From contig NZ_JBEUWX010000002.1 in assembly GCF_041770905.1 (NCBI RefSeq), forward strand, positions 806,001 through 870,000: 64,000 bases of DNA, given 5' to 3'. Under the pieces are notes generated by a model. It did not search any database. It was not told where the DNA came from and saw nothing but the letters and a program-made list of their open reading frames with translations. This stretch comes from Propionivibrio hellwigii (GTDB lineage Bacteria > Pseudomonadota > Gammaproteobacteria > Burkholderiales > Rhodocyclaceae). A program made the position numbers and the translations under genes. Below are positions 17,809-26,824 of this stretch, piece by piece (position 1 is the stretch's first letter; every line of letters starts with the position of its first letter).

Positions 17809-19281
17809 TTATTCGAACCAGTGCGCGCGCGCCGTGGTAATGAGCTGCTTCGCCCGCGCCTCGTCGATACCGCTCATTTCCACCAGCTCATCCACGGAAA
17901 GATCACCCAGATCGTCAAGGGTCTTGATATCGTGGCTGGCCAGCTGACCGAGTAGCGGTTTGTCCATGCCTTCCATATTCAACAGCTGTTCATCGACGCT
18001 GCCAATACGTTCTTCGGTCACAATCGCCTCAGTTAATAATGCGTTACGGGCGCGTTCCCGCAGTTCCTGCACCATGGCTTCATCAAAGCTTTCTATTTCC
18101 AGCATTTCCTGCAGGGGGACATACGCAACTTCTTCCAGCGTCGAAAAACCTTCGTCGATCAGCACGTTCGCCACTTCTTCGTCAACATCGAGTTTTTCCA
18201 TGAACAGCACGCGGATGGCTGCCGATTCGGCCTCCAGCTTGGTCCGCGACTCTTCTTCAGTCATCAGGTTAATCGCCCAGCCGGTCATTTCCGAGGCCAG
18301 ACGCACATTCTGACCACCGCGGCCAATCGCCACCGCCAGATTCGCCTCATCGACCACAACATCCATGCTGTGTTTATCTTCGTCAACTACTACGGAGATG
18401 ACTTCCGCCGGCGCCAGCGCGCCAATGACAAATTGCGCCGGATCCGCCGACCAGAGCACAATATCGACGCGTTCGCCCGCCAGTTCATTGGTCACCGCTG
18501 TCACGCGCATACCGCGCATACCGACACAAGTGCCGATCGGGTCGATGCGCTGATCATTCGACTTGACGGCAATCTTGGCGCGCAGTCCTGGATCACGCGC
18601 TGCCGCCTTGATTTCCAGCAAGCCATCCTCGATCTCCGGCACTTCCATCTCAAACAGTTTGACGATGAATTCCGGAACCGTGCGCGACAAAACCAACTGC
18701 GGGCTGCGCGCCTGACGGTCAACGCGCAGCAGGAACGCCTTGACGCGATCGCCAACGCGCAGGTTCTCGCGTGGAATCATCTGATCACGCGGCAAAATCG
18801 CTTCCACCTTGCCAATTTCGATGATGGCGTTGCCGCGCTCTATACGCCTAATCGTGCCATTTACCAGACTTTCCTTGCGACTCAGGAAATCGTTGAGAAT
18901 CTGGTCGCGCTCAGCATCACGGATTTTCTGGAGGATGACCTGCTTGGCCGCCTGTGCGCCAATCCGGCCAAAATCGACCGGCTCGATCGTCTCTTCAAGA
19001 AAATCACCGACGGCAACATCCGGATCCTGCTTCTGTGCCTCGGAAAGCGGAATTGTCAGCGCCTCGTTCAGATAATCCTGATCAGCAACGACTTCCCAGC
19101 GGCGGAAAGTTTCAAAATCACCCGTTTCACGATTGACCGCGACGCGCAGATCGGCCTCTTCGTCGACACGTTTCTTACCCGCCGACGCAAGTGCCATTTC
19201 CAGCGCGGCGAAGACGATTTCCTTGTCGACGTTCTTTTCACGCGCCAGCACATCGACCAGCAACAAAATTTCCCGGCTCAT
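17809..19281 (-). CDS. nusA: transcription termination/antitermination factor NusA
   Basis: RNA polymerase-binding elongation factor controlling pausing, termination and antitermination. The 490-aa protein has the N-terminal RNAP-binding domain (MSREILLLVDVLAREKNVD), the S1 domain (LVNGTIRRIERGNAIIEIG), two KH domains (DPIGTCVGMRGMRV and VAIGRGGQNVRLAS) and two C-terminal acidic helix-hairpin repeats ending in TTARAHWFE. The presence of both acidic repeats is typical of beta- and gammaproteobacteria. It lies 45 nt downstream of rimP. Confidence 0.98.
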   Translation of the reverse strand: MSREILLLVDVLAREKNVDKEIVFAALEMALASAGKKRVDEEADLRVAVNRETGDFETFRRWEVVADQDYLNEALTIPLSEAQKQDPDVAVGDFLEETIEPVDFGRIGAQAAKQVILQKIRDAERDQILNDFLSRKESLVNGTIRRIERGNAIIEIGKVEAILPRDQMIPRENLRVGDRVKAFLLRVDRQARSPQLVLSRTVPEFIVKLFEMEVPEIEDGLLEIKAAARDPGLRAKIAVKSNDQRIDPIGTCVGMRGMRVTAVTNELAGERVDIVLWSADPAQFVIGALAPAEVISVVVDEDKHSMDVVVDEANLAVAIGRGGQNVRLASEMTGWAINLMTEEESRTKLEAESAAIRVLFMEKLDVDEEVANVLIDEGFSTLEEVAYVPLQEMLEIESFDEAMVQELRERARNALLTEAIVTEERIGSVDEQLLNMEGMDKPLLGQLASHDIKTLDDLGDLSVDELVEMSGIDEARAKQLITTARAHWFE

Positions 19282-19326
19282 TTTCGCAATCCTCTATTGC
19301 CCTATTTCCCGTTTCTAGCCCTGGTA

Positions 19327-19767
19327 TCAATCAAACTTCGGCACCAGTCTGGCCTTGTCGATATTGTCGAAAGCCAGCGCAACATCCCCCGTTTCCAGCG
19401 CCAACGTCACCGTACCGTTCTGCAAACCACGCAGAACGCCATTAAAATTTTTACGTCCGGACAACGGCACACGCAAACGCAGATTGACTTCCGAACCGGA
19501 AAAACGCTCGAAATCAGACGGCTTCTTTAATACCCGGTCAAGCCCCGGCGATGAAATCTCCAACCGGTCGTAATCGATGTTTTCGACCGCCAGCACACGC
19601 GACAAATGGTCGCTGACGGCAGCACAATCCTCCACATCGACGCCACCGGTTTTCTCCGGCTTGTCAATAAATACGCGCAAGATACGTCCGCGCGGACTCT
19701 GTTCGACATCGACCAGATCGAAGCCCAGTCCATTCACTGTTTTTTCAAGAAGTTCGTGTAAGTCCAT
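19327..19767 (-). CDS. rimP: ribosome maturation factor RimP
   Basis: Early 30S assembly factor. The 146-aa protein carries LVDVEQSPRGRILRVFIDKP, the DVEDCAAVSDHLSRVL helix, and the signature LEISSPGLDRVLKKPSDFERF. The start MDLHELLEKTV at 19767 is chosen over an in-frame GTG/ATG extension of 15 codons, because that extension would read through a leader hairpin. It is first in the operon, behind a promoter and a terminator-like leader structure. Confidence 0.96.
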   Translation of the reverse strand: MDLHELLEKTVNGLGFDLVDVEQSPRGRILRVFIDKPEKTGGVDVEDCAAVSDHLSRVLAVENIDYDRLEISSPGLDRVLKKPSDFERFSGSEVNLRLRVPLSGRKNFNGVLRGLQNGTVTLALETGDVALAFDNIDKARLVPKFD

Positions 19768-19773
19768 GGCTAC

Positions 19774-19800
19774 AAATAAAAAATGGGCGAACAGCCCATC
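19774..19800 (-). promoter_or_regulatory. terminator-like hairpin in the rimP leader
   Basis: On the minus strand, ATGGGC/GCCCAT with a TGTTC loop is followed directly by T6-ATTT, ending a few bases before the rimP start at 19767. It would act as an attenuator for the whole rimP-truB operon. The operon encodes NusA, which modulates intrinsic termination, so feedback is plausible. Confidence 0.65.
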
Positions 19801-19841
19801 CCCGCAAACCACCCCCCCAAAGGGGTAACGAAAGTCTTTGA

Positions 19842-19870
19842 ATTATACTCAAAAAGCCGTTATCCGTAAA
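19842..19870 (-). promoter_or_regulatory. predicted promoter of the rimP-nusA-infB operon
   Basis: On the minus strand, TTTACG (19870-19865), 17 nt, then a perfect TATAAT (19847-19842). The predicted leader is about 68 nt and contains a CCCC/GGGG element followed by the terminator-like hairpin. Confidence 0.7.
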
Positions 19871-20077
19871 TGAATTACAGCAAAAATCAGGTATTTGAAC
19901 CGGATAAACCTCCAGCAACTACTACGCCTCCGTATCAATACGCATAAAAACCTGTCAAGCCGTATGTGGGGAGATACAATGCACAGAAATTCACGGAAAT
20001 TCCGGCAACAAAAGCAAGAATACTGATAGGGTGGCAGGAAAAACTCTGCCTCCCAAAAAAACCCAGCAATCAAACGT

Positions 20078-21433
20078 ATGACGCACAAGGATATTGATAA
20101 TCGACCAAGTTGGGCTGATGCACAACTGCAGGTAGTCATTGATGCTTGCGAAGACGGCATTCTGATGCTCGATGAGCGCGGTGAAATCATCAGGATGAAC
20201 CGTCAGCTTACCTCGCTTTGGCAACTGCCCGAGTCGCTGCTGCCTACGCACGAAAACATACGCGCTACGGATATATTCGCGTACTTTTCCACGCAAATCC
20301 GCTCACCTGAAATCTGCCGGCAATGGCAGGCAAACGATTGGAGCGCCAGCAATATTTCTGGCAAAGCACATGATTTAATACGAGAACTCACGCTCAACGA
20401 CGGCCGCTGCATCAAATTCCGTTCTCACCCCATTCAACAGGATGGGCGGCAAACCGGGTGCATTCTTTTTTTTACCGACATCACTCGGCACAAGACCGAA
20501 AACAGACGATTGAAGCTTATTGCCAACGCTTTTTCCCATGCCCACGAAGGAATCGTCATCACTGATTTCACAGGAAAAATTATCGACGTCAACGCCGCAT
20601 TCAGCCAAATCACCGGCTATGCACGCGAGGAGGCCATCGGAAAAAATCCCCGCATTCTCAAGTCCGGGCAACATAACGATAGTTTTTACAAAACGATGTG
20701 GAAGAAGTTGATACAGACAGGATACTGGCAAGGTGAGGTCTGGAATCGCCGCAAAAATGGAAAAACTTATGCCCAGCGGCTCAGTATTACCGCAATCCAG
20801 AGCATGGAAGCTTGCGCCTCACCTTACTATATCGCCTTCACCTCGGACATTACTGAAAGTAAGCGACAACAGCAGCAGCTTGAACGCATGGCGCATTACG
20901 ACGCACTCACGGACATTCCCAACCGTGTGTTGCTCGCCGATCGCCTGCATCAGGCTATTGCACACGCCCGCCGCAACCAGAATGAACTGGCACTGGTCTA
21001 TCTCGACCTTGACGGCTTTAAAGAAATTAACGATACGCATGGCCATGAAACCGGCGACCAGTTACTTGTCGCCATCGCCCATCGGTTACGCACCACTTTG
21101 CGTGAAAGCGACACTTTGGCACGCCTTGGCGGCGATGAATTCATCGCGGTACTTTCCGACCTGAAAAAACCCAATGAATGCGAAGCGGCGCTTTCTCGCT
21201 TGCTTGCCGTAGCAAACACACCCTTTGAAATTGGGCAACATACGCTACAGCTTTCGATCAGCATTGGCGCTGCGCTGTTCCCGCATGACGGTGAAGATGC
21301 CGAAACCCTGACACGCCGTGCCGATCAGGCGATGTACCGAGCCAAACAGGCCGGCAAAAATCAATATCACCTGTACGACAGCGAGAAAGATGATATCCAG
21401 GTACCTGGATCTGGATCCGGGCTGACACACTGA
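20078..21433 (+). CDS. diguanylate cyclase with two PAS domains
   Basis: Predicted to make cyclic di-GMP. The 451-aa protein has an N-terminal PAS domain (about residues 15-135, ACEDGILMLDERGEIIRMN), a second PAS/PAC (about 148-275, HAHEGIVITDFTGKIIDVNA and ITGYAREEAIGKNPRIL), and a GGDEF domain (about 285-440). The active-site motif RLGGDEF is intact and the allosteric RxxD I-site (RESD) lies five residues before it, so both catalysis and product inhibition are expected. No transmembrane segment is seen, so it is a cytoplasmic sensor. No EAL domain is present. It is divergent from rimP and is a single gene. Confidence 0.93.
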   Translation: MTHKDIDNRPSWADAQLQVVIDACEDGILMLDERGEIIRMNRQLTSLWQLPESLLPTHENIRATDIFAYFSTQIRSPEICRQWQANDWSASNISGKAHDLIRELTLNDGRCIKFRSHPIQQDGRQTGCILFFTDITRHKTENRRLKLIANAFSHAHEGIVITDFTGKIIDVNAAFSQITGYAREEAIGKNPRILKSGQHNDSFYKTMWKKLIQTGYWQGEVWNRRKNGKTYAQRLSITAIQSMEACASPYYIAFTSDITESKRQQQQLERMAHYDALTDIPNRVLLADRLHQAIAHARRNQNELALVYLDLDGFKEINDTHGHETGDQLLVAIAHRLRTTLRESDTLARLGGDEFIAVLSDLKKPNECEAALSRLLAVANTPFEIGQHTLQLSISIGAALFPHDGEDAETLTRRADQAMYRAKQAGKNQYHLYDSEKDDIQVPGSGSGLTH

Positions 21434-21611
21434 CTCCTTTGGACATCAAAATCCGCGCTTTAAGTCCCTTACCCGCAAGAGGCCCATCAGACACAGCCAG
21501 CCTTTCGTCTGCTGGCCTCCCAGCGAAGAGAGTCATTAAAAAAGAAACGTACGCTTTCCCGCCGATAATTTAAACGAAGTTTTCAACTTAATTTTTTGCA
21601 AGGAAAACATC

Positions 21612-22559
21612 ATGAATAACCAACCCAAAATTGCACTCGGCACCTGGTCCTGGGGCGCAGGTTTCGCTGGCGGCGACCAGGTATTCGGCAACCACCTGAG
21701 TGAAGCCCAAATTCAGGAAACGTTCGACGCCGCCATGCAGCACGGTTTGAACCTGTGGGACACCGCTGCCGTTTATGGCATGGGCAGCTCTGAAACAGCA
21801 CTTGGCAAAGCGATCGGTAACCGACGCAACGAAGTAATTTTATCCACTAAATTCACGCCGCAGATTGCTGATAAAACCGCAGAAAATCCAGTTGCAACAA
21901 TGCTCGAAGCCAGCCTGCAACGACTACGTACCGACCATATCGACATCTACTGGATTCACAACCCGCAAAATGTAGAAAAATGGACGCCGTTGCTCATCCC
22001 GCTCCTGCAAAGCGGTAAGGTAAAACGCGTGGGCGTTTCCAACCACAACCTGGCACAAATCCAGCGTGCCCATGAACTCCTGACTGCCGCAGGTTACGCG
22101 GTCTCTGCCGTGCAAAACCATTACAGCCTGCTCTATCGCGCATCCGAACGTGCAGGCATTCTCGATTTCTGCCAGAAAAACAGCATCGACTTCTTTGCCT
22201 ACATGGTATTGGAACAGGGAGCGCTGAGCGGTCACTACACGCCGGAAGCCCCGCTGCCCGCAGGCAGTCAGCGCGCCGAAACCTACAATAAAATTCTGCC
22301 GCAGCTGACAAAACTGACCTGCAAAATGGCGGAAATTGGCACCCGACACGACGGCGCAAGCGTGGCGCAGATTGCCATTGCCTGGGCAATCGCCCGAGGC
22401 ACACTGCCACTCATCGGGGTAACGCAAGCGCACCACGTGAAAGAAGCCGTTCAAGCCGCAGACATCGTACTCAGTGCTACGGAAATCGCAGAGCTGGAAA
22501 CATTGTCCGAAGCCGCTGGTGTAGATACACGCGGCGCATGGGAAAAGCCGATGGTATGA
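21612..22559 (+). CDS. aldo/keto reductase
   Basis: NADPH-dependent carbonyl reductase of the AKR superfamily, substrate unknown. The 315-aa TIM-barrel protein has the AKR motif NLWDTAAVYGMGSSETALG (Asp and catalytic Tyr), the catalytic Lys in VILSTKF, the HNPQN segment in the position of the conserved His, and the cofactor-binding GVTQAHHVKEAVQA near the C-terminus. The start at 21612 has AAGGAAAA upstream. It is a single gene with no operon partners, followed by a large hairpin at 22569-22619. Confidence 0.9.
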   Translation: MNNQPKIALGTWSWGAGFAGGDQVFGNHLSEAQIQETFDAAMQHGLNLWDTAAVYGMGSSETALGKAIGNRRNEVILSTKFTPQIADKTAENPVATMLEASLQRLRTDHIDIYWIHNPQNVEKWTPLLIPLLQSGKVKRVGVSNHNLAQIQRAHELLTAAGYAVSAVQNHYSLLYRASERAGILDFCQKNSIDFFAYMVLEQGALSGHYTPEAPLPAGSQRAETYNKILPQLTKLTCKMAEIGTRHDGASVAQIAIAWAIARGTLPLIGVTQAHHVKEAVQAADIVLSATEIAELETLSEAAGVDTRGAWEKPMV

Positions 22560-22861
22560 CGATATGCGACAGGGCGTTTGAGGCGCTCCTTTTATTACTA
22601 GGAGCACAAAAAACGCCCTCAACGAATTACTTAGAAATTTTCAACCCCCAGGCACAATCCGCCCCGGCTTGCGGCCAGTTATATACATCAATACATCGCA
22701 ATATCTAGAACAGATTGCCATCCGTTCGATTGCCCCGAAACTGTGGGAATACACGGGGGCTGCGGCAATGTCAGGTTAGGAAATATCTATGCCGCATTTC
22801 GTTTCATCAACCAAAAAAAGAAAAGCCGTCTGTTTTACAAAACAGACAGCTTTGAGCATTC
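22560..22861. other. intergenic region with two hairpins
   Basis: Just after the aldo/keto reductase, GGGCGTTT...AAACGCCC (22569-22619) encloses an inner CGCTCCT/AGGAGC stem but has no clean T-run. The tRNA-Glu terminator lies at the other end. Nothing coding is visible between them. Confidence 0.5.
22813..22851 (-). terminator. intrinsic terminator after tRNA-Glu
   Basis: On the minus strand, AGCTGTCTGTTTT/AAAACAGACGGCT is followed by TTTCTTTTTTT, beginning 11 nt after the tRNA-Glu 3' end. Confidence 0.88.
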
Positions 22862-22937
22862 TGGCGTCCCCACGGGGATTCGAACCCCGGTACCAACCGT
22901 GAAAGGGTTGTGTCCTAGGCCTCTAGACGATGGGGAC
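22862..22937 (-). tRNA. tRNA-Glu (anticodon TTC)
   Basis: A 76-nt tRNA. The acceptor is GTCCCCA/TGGGGAC with discriminator G and encoded CCA. The anticodon stem CAACC/GGTTG encloses CTTTCAC, giving TTC. It is downstream of gltX, the gene for its own synthetase, and in tandem with tRNA-Ala. Confidence 0.97.
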
Positions 22938-22963
22938 CTGGACGAAACATTTCTTTCTGCGTT

Positions 22964-23039
<76 letters not shown>

Positions 23040-23056
23040 GCCCGAAAGAAGCGCGA

Positions 23057-23085
23057 ATTATAGAGAGGACACCGCCTCTTGTAAA
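23057..23085 (-). promoter_or_regulatory. predicted promoter of tRNA-Ala-tRNA-Glu
   Basis: On the minus strand, TTTACA (23085-23080), 17 nt, then a perfect TATAAT (23062-23057), located 18 nt upstream of the tRNA-Ala 5' end. A GC-rich GCGC segment follows the -10 box. Confidence 0.8.
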
Positions 23086-23169
23086 GCATTTTGGAATGAG
23101 CCTTGCCAACACACCACCCGCGTCACATTCAAAATGTGCTTCTAGCAAAAACGGTATTACCGCCGGGCT

Positions 23170-24588
23170 TCAGTTTTTTTCTGAAATTCCGCGCACTAGG
23201 CGCTCCAATGCGATTTCGCGCGGGAAGAGCGTTATCAATGCATCAACCGAAGGTGTCTGCGCCTGCCCGGTGAGCAGGATGCGCAAAGGCATAGCCAGCT
23301 TGGGCATCTTGACACCGTGCTGACTAATACATTGTTTAATCAAGGCATTAATGGCAGGCACTTCCCAGGCAACATCGCGCAAACCGGCAATAAAATCGGC
23401 CAGCAGCGGGCGGCTTTCCGGCGTCAGATGCTGTGCGAGCAGTTCTGCGGCAGGTGCCGGTTCGGTGTAAAACGCCCGTGCAGCAGCTGCCAGGGCATTG
23501 AGGTTATCAACGCGCTCCTTATAAAGGCCAACGATAACATCCAGCGCCGGTAGCTCGCTGACGGTGATGCCTTGATCGGCCAGACGCGGCCGGATCAGCG
23601 CTGCCAGCCGTGCATTGTCAGCCTGTTTGATGTAGTGGGCATTCAGCCAGTTTAGTTTCTCGGTGTTGAACTGTGCCGCCGACGGCGTAATGTGGTCGAG
23701 GTCGAACCATTCGCAGAATTGCTGCATGGAAAAAACTTCGTCGTCTCCATGTGACCAACCGAGCCGAGCCAAATAGTTGAGCACGGCTTCTGGCAGATAG
23801 CCGTCCTCATCGTACTGCATGACACTCACCGCACCATGGCGTTTTGAAAGTTTTTGCCCATCATCGCCAAGAATCATCGACAAATGCGCAAAATGTGGAA
23901 TATTGGCGCCCAGCGCCCGAAAAATATTGATCTGCCGCGGCGTGTTATTTACATGATCGTCGCCGCGAATGACATGGGTAATGCCCATATCCCAGTCGTC
24001 GATTACGACACAGAAGTTATACGTCGGCGTCAGATCGGCGCGCGCAATAACCAAATCGTCAAGCTCGGCATTGGCGATTTCGATGCGTCCTTTGACCAGA
24101 TCATCCCAAACAACGCTGCCGTCGATAGGATTTTTAAAGCGGATGACAGGCTGCCTGTCCGCAGGTACCGGCGGAAGCGTCTTGCCGGGTTCGGGTCGCC
24201 AAATGCCGGAATAACGCGGCTTCAGACCCTTGGCACGCTGTTCCTCACGCATACGCTCCAGTTCCTCAGGCGTGGTGTAACAGTAATAGGCCGAACCTTC
24301 AGCAAGCATCTGACGAAGCACGTCCTTATACCTTTCCATGCGCTGCATCTGGTAGAACGGGCCTTCGTCGGGCGTTAGCCCAAGCCATTGCATACCGTCA
24401 AGAATGCCCTGCACGGCCTCTGGCGTCGAACGGGCAACATCGGTATCTTCAATACGCAGAATAAATCTGCCATTGCAGTGGCGCGCATACGCCCAGGCGT
24501 ACAAGGCGGTGCGCGCGCCGCCAATATGGAGAAAGCCTGTCGGTGAAGGCGCAAAACGGGTGCGAACGGTGGTTGTTGCTGTATTCAT
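23170..24588 (-). CDS. gltX: glutamyl-tRNA synthetase
   Basis: Charges tRNA-Glu with glutamate. The 472-aa class I enzyme has RFAPSPTGFLHIGGARTAL with the HIGH motif (HIGG) near residue 21, GDDHVNNTPRQI in the middle and the KMSKS-equivalent KLSKRHG near residue 243. Its length is typical of proteobacterial discriminating GluRS. The start MNTATTTVRTRFAPSP at 24588 fits the family. It is transcribed towards tRNA-Ala and tRNA-Glu, but these have their own promoter. Confidence 0.97.
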   Translation of the reverse strand: MNTATTTVRTRFAPSPTGFLHIGGARTALYAWAYARHCNGRFILRIEDTDVARSTPEAVQGILDGMQWLGLTPDEGPFYQMQRMERYKDVLRQMLAEGSAYYCYTTPEELERMREEQRAKGLKPRYSGIWRPEPGKTLPPVPADRQPVIRFKNPIDGSVVWDDLVKGRIEIANAELDDLVIARADLTPTYNFCVVIDDWDMGITHVIRGDDHVNNTPRQINIFRALGANIPHFAHLSMILGDDGQKLSKRHGAVSVMQYDEDGYLPEAVLNYLARLGWSHGDDEVFSMQQFCEWFDLDHITPSAAQFNTEKLNWLNAHYIKQADNARLAALIRPRLADQGITVSELPALDVIVGLYKERVDNLNALAAAARAFYTEPAPAAELLAQHLTPESRPLLADFIAGLRDVAWEVPAINALIKQCISQHGVKMPKLAMPLRILLTGQAQTPSVDALITLFPREIALERLVRGISEKN

Positions 24589-24762
24589 CGTTAAAAATTA
24601 TTAGCCAAATAAAAGAGAACGAACTCCGCAGAGACTACCGCGAAAAACATAAACACAAGATATGCGCGACATATCCGTGTATGTCATCACATAAATCCTG
24701 CTTCTTCTGGTATTCCGGAATCGGCAATATTGTAATAGATGTAGTAACAAGCCTCACCAAAA

Positions 24763-24791
24763 TTGACCGTCAGTGCCGCTTATGATTAAAT
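24763..24791 (+). promoter_or_regulatory. predicted promoter of tRNA-Val
   Basis: TTGACC (24763-24768), a 17-nt spacer and TTAAAT (24786-24791). The start would be at about 24799, a few bases before the mature tRNA. Confidence 0.6.
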
Positions 24792-24805
24792 CGCGCCTCA
24801 CGGTT

Positions 24806-24880
24806 GCGCGGTTAGCTCAGCGGTAGAGCACCGCCTTCACACGGCGGGGGTCACTGGTTCGAACCCAGTATCGCGCACCA
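24806..24880 (+). tRNA. tRNA-Val (anticodon CAC)
   Basis: A 75-nt tRNA. The acceptor is GCGCGGT/ATCGCGC with discriminator A and encoded CCA. The anticodon stem CCGCC/GGCGG encloses TTCACAC, giving CAC. It is a single gene on the forward strand, followed by tandem terminators. Confidence 0.95.
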
Positions 24881-24918
24881 AGCGGTTAGGCTTTTTAAAG
24901 AATTTTCTTTTCTCCTTT

Positions 24919-24975
24919 CGCACGCATTTTTGTGCGTTTTTTAGTGGCCGGACTCTTTTTGTCCGGCCTTTTTTA
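24919..24975 (+). terminator. two tandem intrinsic terminators after tRNA-Val
   Basis: The first hairpin is CGCAC/GTGCG (24919-24936) with a T6 tail. The second is GGCCGGAC/GTCCGGCC (24946-24968) with T6. Nothing else is seen between 24976 and the end of ssrA at about 25218. Confidence 0.92.
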
Positions 24976-25217
24976 TTCTATAGCCCGTGTAGCCTAGCCA
25001 ACTGCGGATCAGAGCTTTCGAGGAAAGCGAGAGCAGCCGCGTTCATCGTTCAACATATTGAACCAATCAGCAGCCATAAAGCCGCCAACCAAATAAATAA
25101 AAGTACAGGTCCGGCTGCCGTCACAATTACAGAGACTGCTTCCCGCATCAAATAAGGCGGCAAGAAAAATGAAATATGGGGAGATCGGTACTGCAAACTT
25201 CGAATGCCTTCAACGGC

Positions 25218-25520
25218 TGAAAATAACGACGGGGACCGAAGTCCCCGCCGGCTTTTCTTGGGTGACAAGGCTCAAGCGGCCTCGGCATAGGCCTTAAGCG
25301 GCCAGTGCAAAACGCTCATCGTTGGCGTTTATGGATTTGCGCGGATTACGTCCGTCGCCTTTCGGGTTGCCTGCGCACCTTTGCCCGCCCTGTCGAAACC
25401 GGGACACCCCCACCCAAACACTCAACCCCTGCTGACAACGTTTTCCAGAATGCTTGGGTGGAGGTGGCGGGAATCGAACCCGCGTCCAGAACGCCTCCAG
25501 ATTGCCGGAATTACAACCAT
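25218..25520 (-). ncRNA. ssrA: circularly permuted two-piece tmRNA
   Basis: Rescues stalled ribosomes by trans-translation. The gene is permuted: the tRNA-like acceptor piece (about 25520-25457, ending ...CACCTCC-A-CC) comes first. The intervening segment 25456-25412 is next, and then the coding piece starts with GGGGGTG at 25411, continues CCCGGTTTCGACAGGG, and carries the tag frame at 25326-25294. The tag is ANDERFALAA followed by TAA. The two halves of the acceptor stem, GGGGGUG and CACCUCC, pair with one G-U. The third base of CCA is not encoded. The hairpin CGACGGGGAC/GTCCCCGCCG with a U-rich tail at 25250-25218 ends the gene. Processing must excise the linker to give two RNAs. Confidence 0.93.
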
Positions 25521-25526
25521 GCCCTA

Positions 25527-25555
25527 AGTATGGCGACGAACACCGGATTTTTCAA
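25527..25555 (-). promoter_or_regulatory. predicted ssrA promoter
   Basis: On the minus strand, TTGAAA (25555-25550), 17 nt, then CATACT (25532-25527); the transcript would start at about 25520, at the beginning of the acceptor piece. Confidence 0.55.
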
Positions 25556-25559
25556 GCCT

Positions 25560-25828
25560 TGAAATGCCGCGCGATCCATATCGTGCACTTCCGTGTGCAA
25601 CAGCGCGCCCAAGACCATGCTGCCGCTGCAATCCGCACCGACCCTGCCATATCCGGCGGGATGCGTATTTGCTAGAATCGGCCCGTATTCGCAAATGCCA
25701 CGTAAATGCCAATAACGCAGTGCAAACAGGCGGCGACAGAAGATTGTTTGCCTCACATCTTGCCAATCAGTCGGCATGGTTGAGATTCGACGCACATTCG
25801 ACATCCCCTCTACAAATCCCCAATACGC
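25560..25828. other. intergenic region without recognised features
   Basis: This lies between the ssrA promoter and the EamA gene. Short frames exist on both strands but none has family motifs or a ribosome binding site. Confidence 0.4.
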
Positions 25829-26824
25829 GTGAATATCAACACTTCCGCGGCACAAGGTCCGACATCACCGCAACGCCCCTCTCCCCGCAAAAGCAGCACC
25901 TACCTTATCGAAGGCGTATTGCTGTTCGTCGCCATCGTCTGGGGGGTTAATCCAGTCGCCATCAAGATCGGCATGCAATACCTGCCACCAGAAACCTTCA
26001 ATCTGGCGCGCATGATTATCGCCAGCCTCATTGCCCTGATTGCGCTCGCCTTGTCCGGCAGCTGGCGTCGGCCGGAACGTCGCGAATTGATCACCTTGCT
26101 ACGCATCACCGCCTTCGGTTTTTGTCTTTATCAGATTCTTCTGATCGCCGGCCTGCAACGAACGACCGCCGGCAATGCCTCGTTCATCCACTGCCTGGTG
26201 CCCGCCAGCGTCGCACTGCTCAACCGGCTGTATGGCCTGGACCGCCTCTCCCGGCCGGTGATCGCCGGCATCGCCTGTTCGCTGGCCGGCGTACTTCTCA
26301 TCGTCGTTGGTGCTGGCAAGGAATTCAGCCTGAGCGGCCCGCATCTGCTCGGTTCGCTGTTTATCCTCGTTGCGCAGACCTGCTACGCCTACTACATGAT
26401 CGCCGCCAAGGAATTGCAGGCGAGCCATTCCATCTACCAGATTACCGCCGGCCAGATGCTGCTGACCTCTCTGCTCATGTTGCCGACGACCTTCCCTGAC
26501 ATTCTGACCGTGCGCTGGCTGGATATTCCGGCGGCCGCCTGGGGAAGTCTTTTATTTTCTGGCGTGCTCGGACTATGCCTCTGCAACTTTCTTTGGATCT
26601 GGGGGGCTGGCATCCTCGGCACTTCGCGCGTCGCCATTTTTAACAATATTTGCCCGGTATTCGCCGTCCTGGCCGGGCACTTTGCCCTGGACGAGCCTTT
26701 CGGCCCGCTGCAAAGTTTCGGCGCACTCTGCGTTTTTATCGGCGTCTATATCACTCGCCGCCACCGCCCGGCCGCGCCGCCCGCTTCACATCATCTCGCC
26801 AACACGCCAAGGAAATCAGCATGA
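25829..26824 (+). CDS. EamA/DMT family transporter
   Basis: Inner-membrane metabolite exporter of the drug/metabolite transporter superfamily, 331 aa, substrate unknown. Two EamA repeats give ten predicted transmembrane helices: the first repeat starts at LIEGVLLFVAIVWGVNPVA (about residue 26), the second at HLLGSLFILVAQTCYAYYMI (about residue 172). The start codon is GTG at 25829 and the first 20 residues are polar. Its stop overlaps the creA-like start by four bases (ATGA), so the two are co-translated. Confidence 0.88.
   Translation: MNINTSAAQGPTSPQRPSPRKSSTYLIEGVLLFVAIVWGVNPVAIKIGMQYLPPETFNLARMIIASLIALIALALSGSWRRPERRELITLLRITAFGFCLYQILLIAGLQRTTAGNASFIHCLVPASVALLNRLYGLDRLSRPVIAGIACSLAGVLLIVVGAGKEFSLSGPHLLGSLFILVAQTCYAYYMIAAKELQASHSIYQITAGQMLLTSLLMLPTTFPDILTVRWLDIPAAAWGSLLFSGVLGLCLCNFLWIWGAGILGTSRVAIFNNICPVFAVLAGHFALDEPFGPLQSFGALCVFIGVYITRRHRPAAPPASHHLANTPRKSA

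Noticed and set aside
18370..19530. 386-codon forward open frame opposite nusA
   Set aside because: It is an antisense shadow of nusA/rimP, has no ribosome binding site or family motif, and the opposite strand encodes complete conserved proteins.
24976..25217. Short leftward membrane-like frame downstream of ssrA
   Set aside because: It extends into the 3' part of ssrA and its terminator; the hydrophobic segment is short and has no ribosome binding site.
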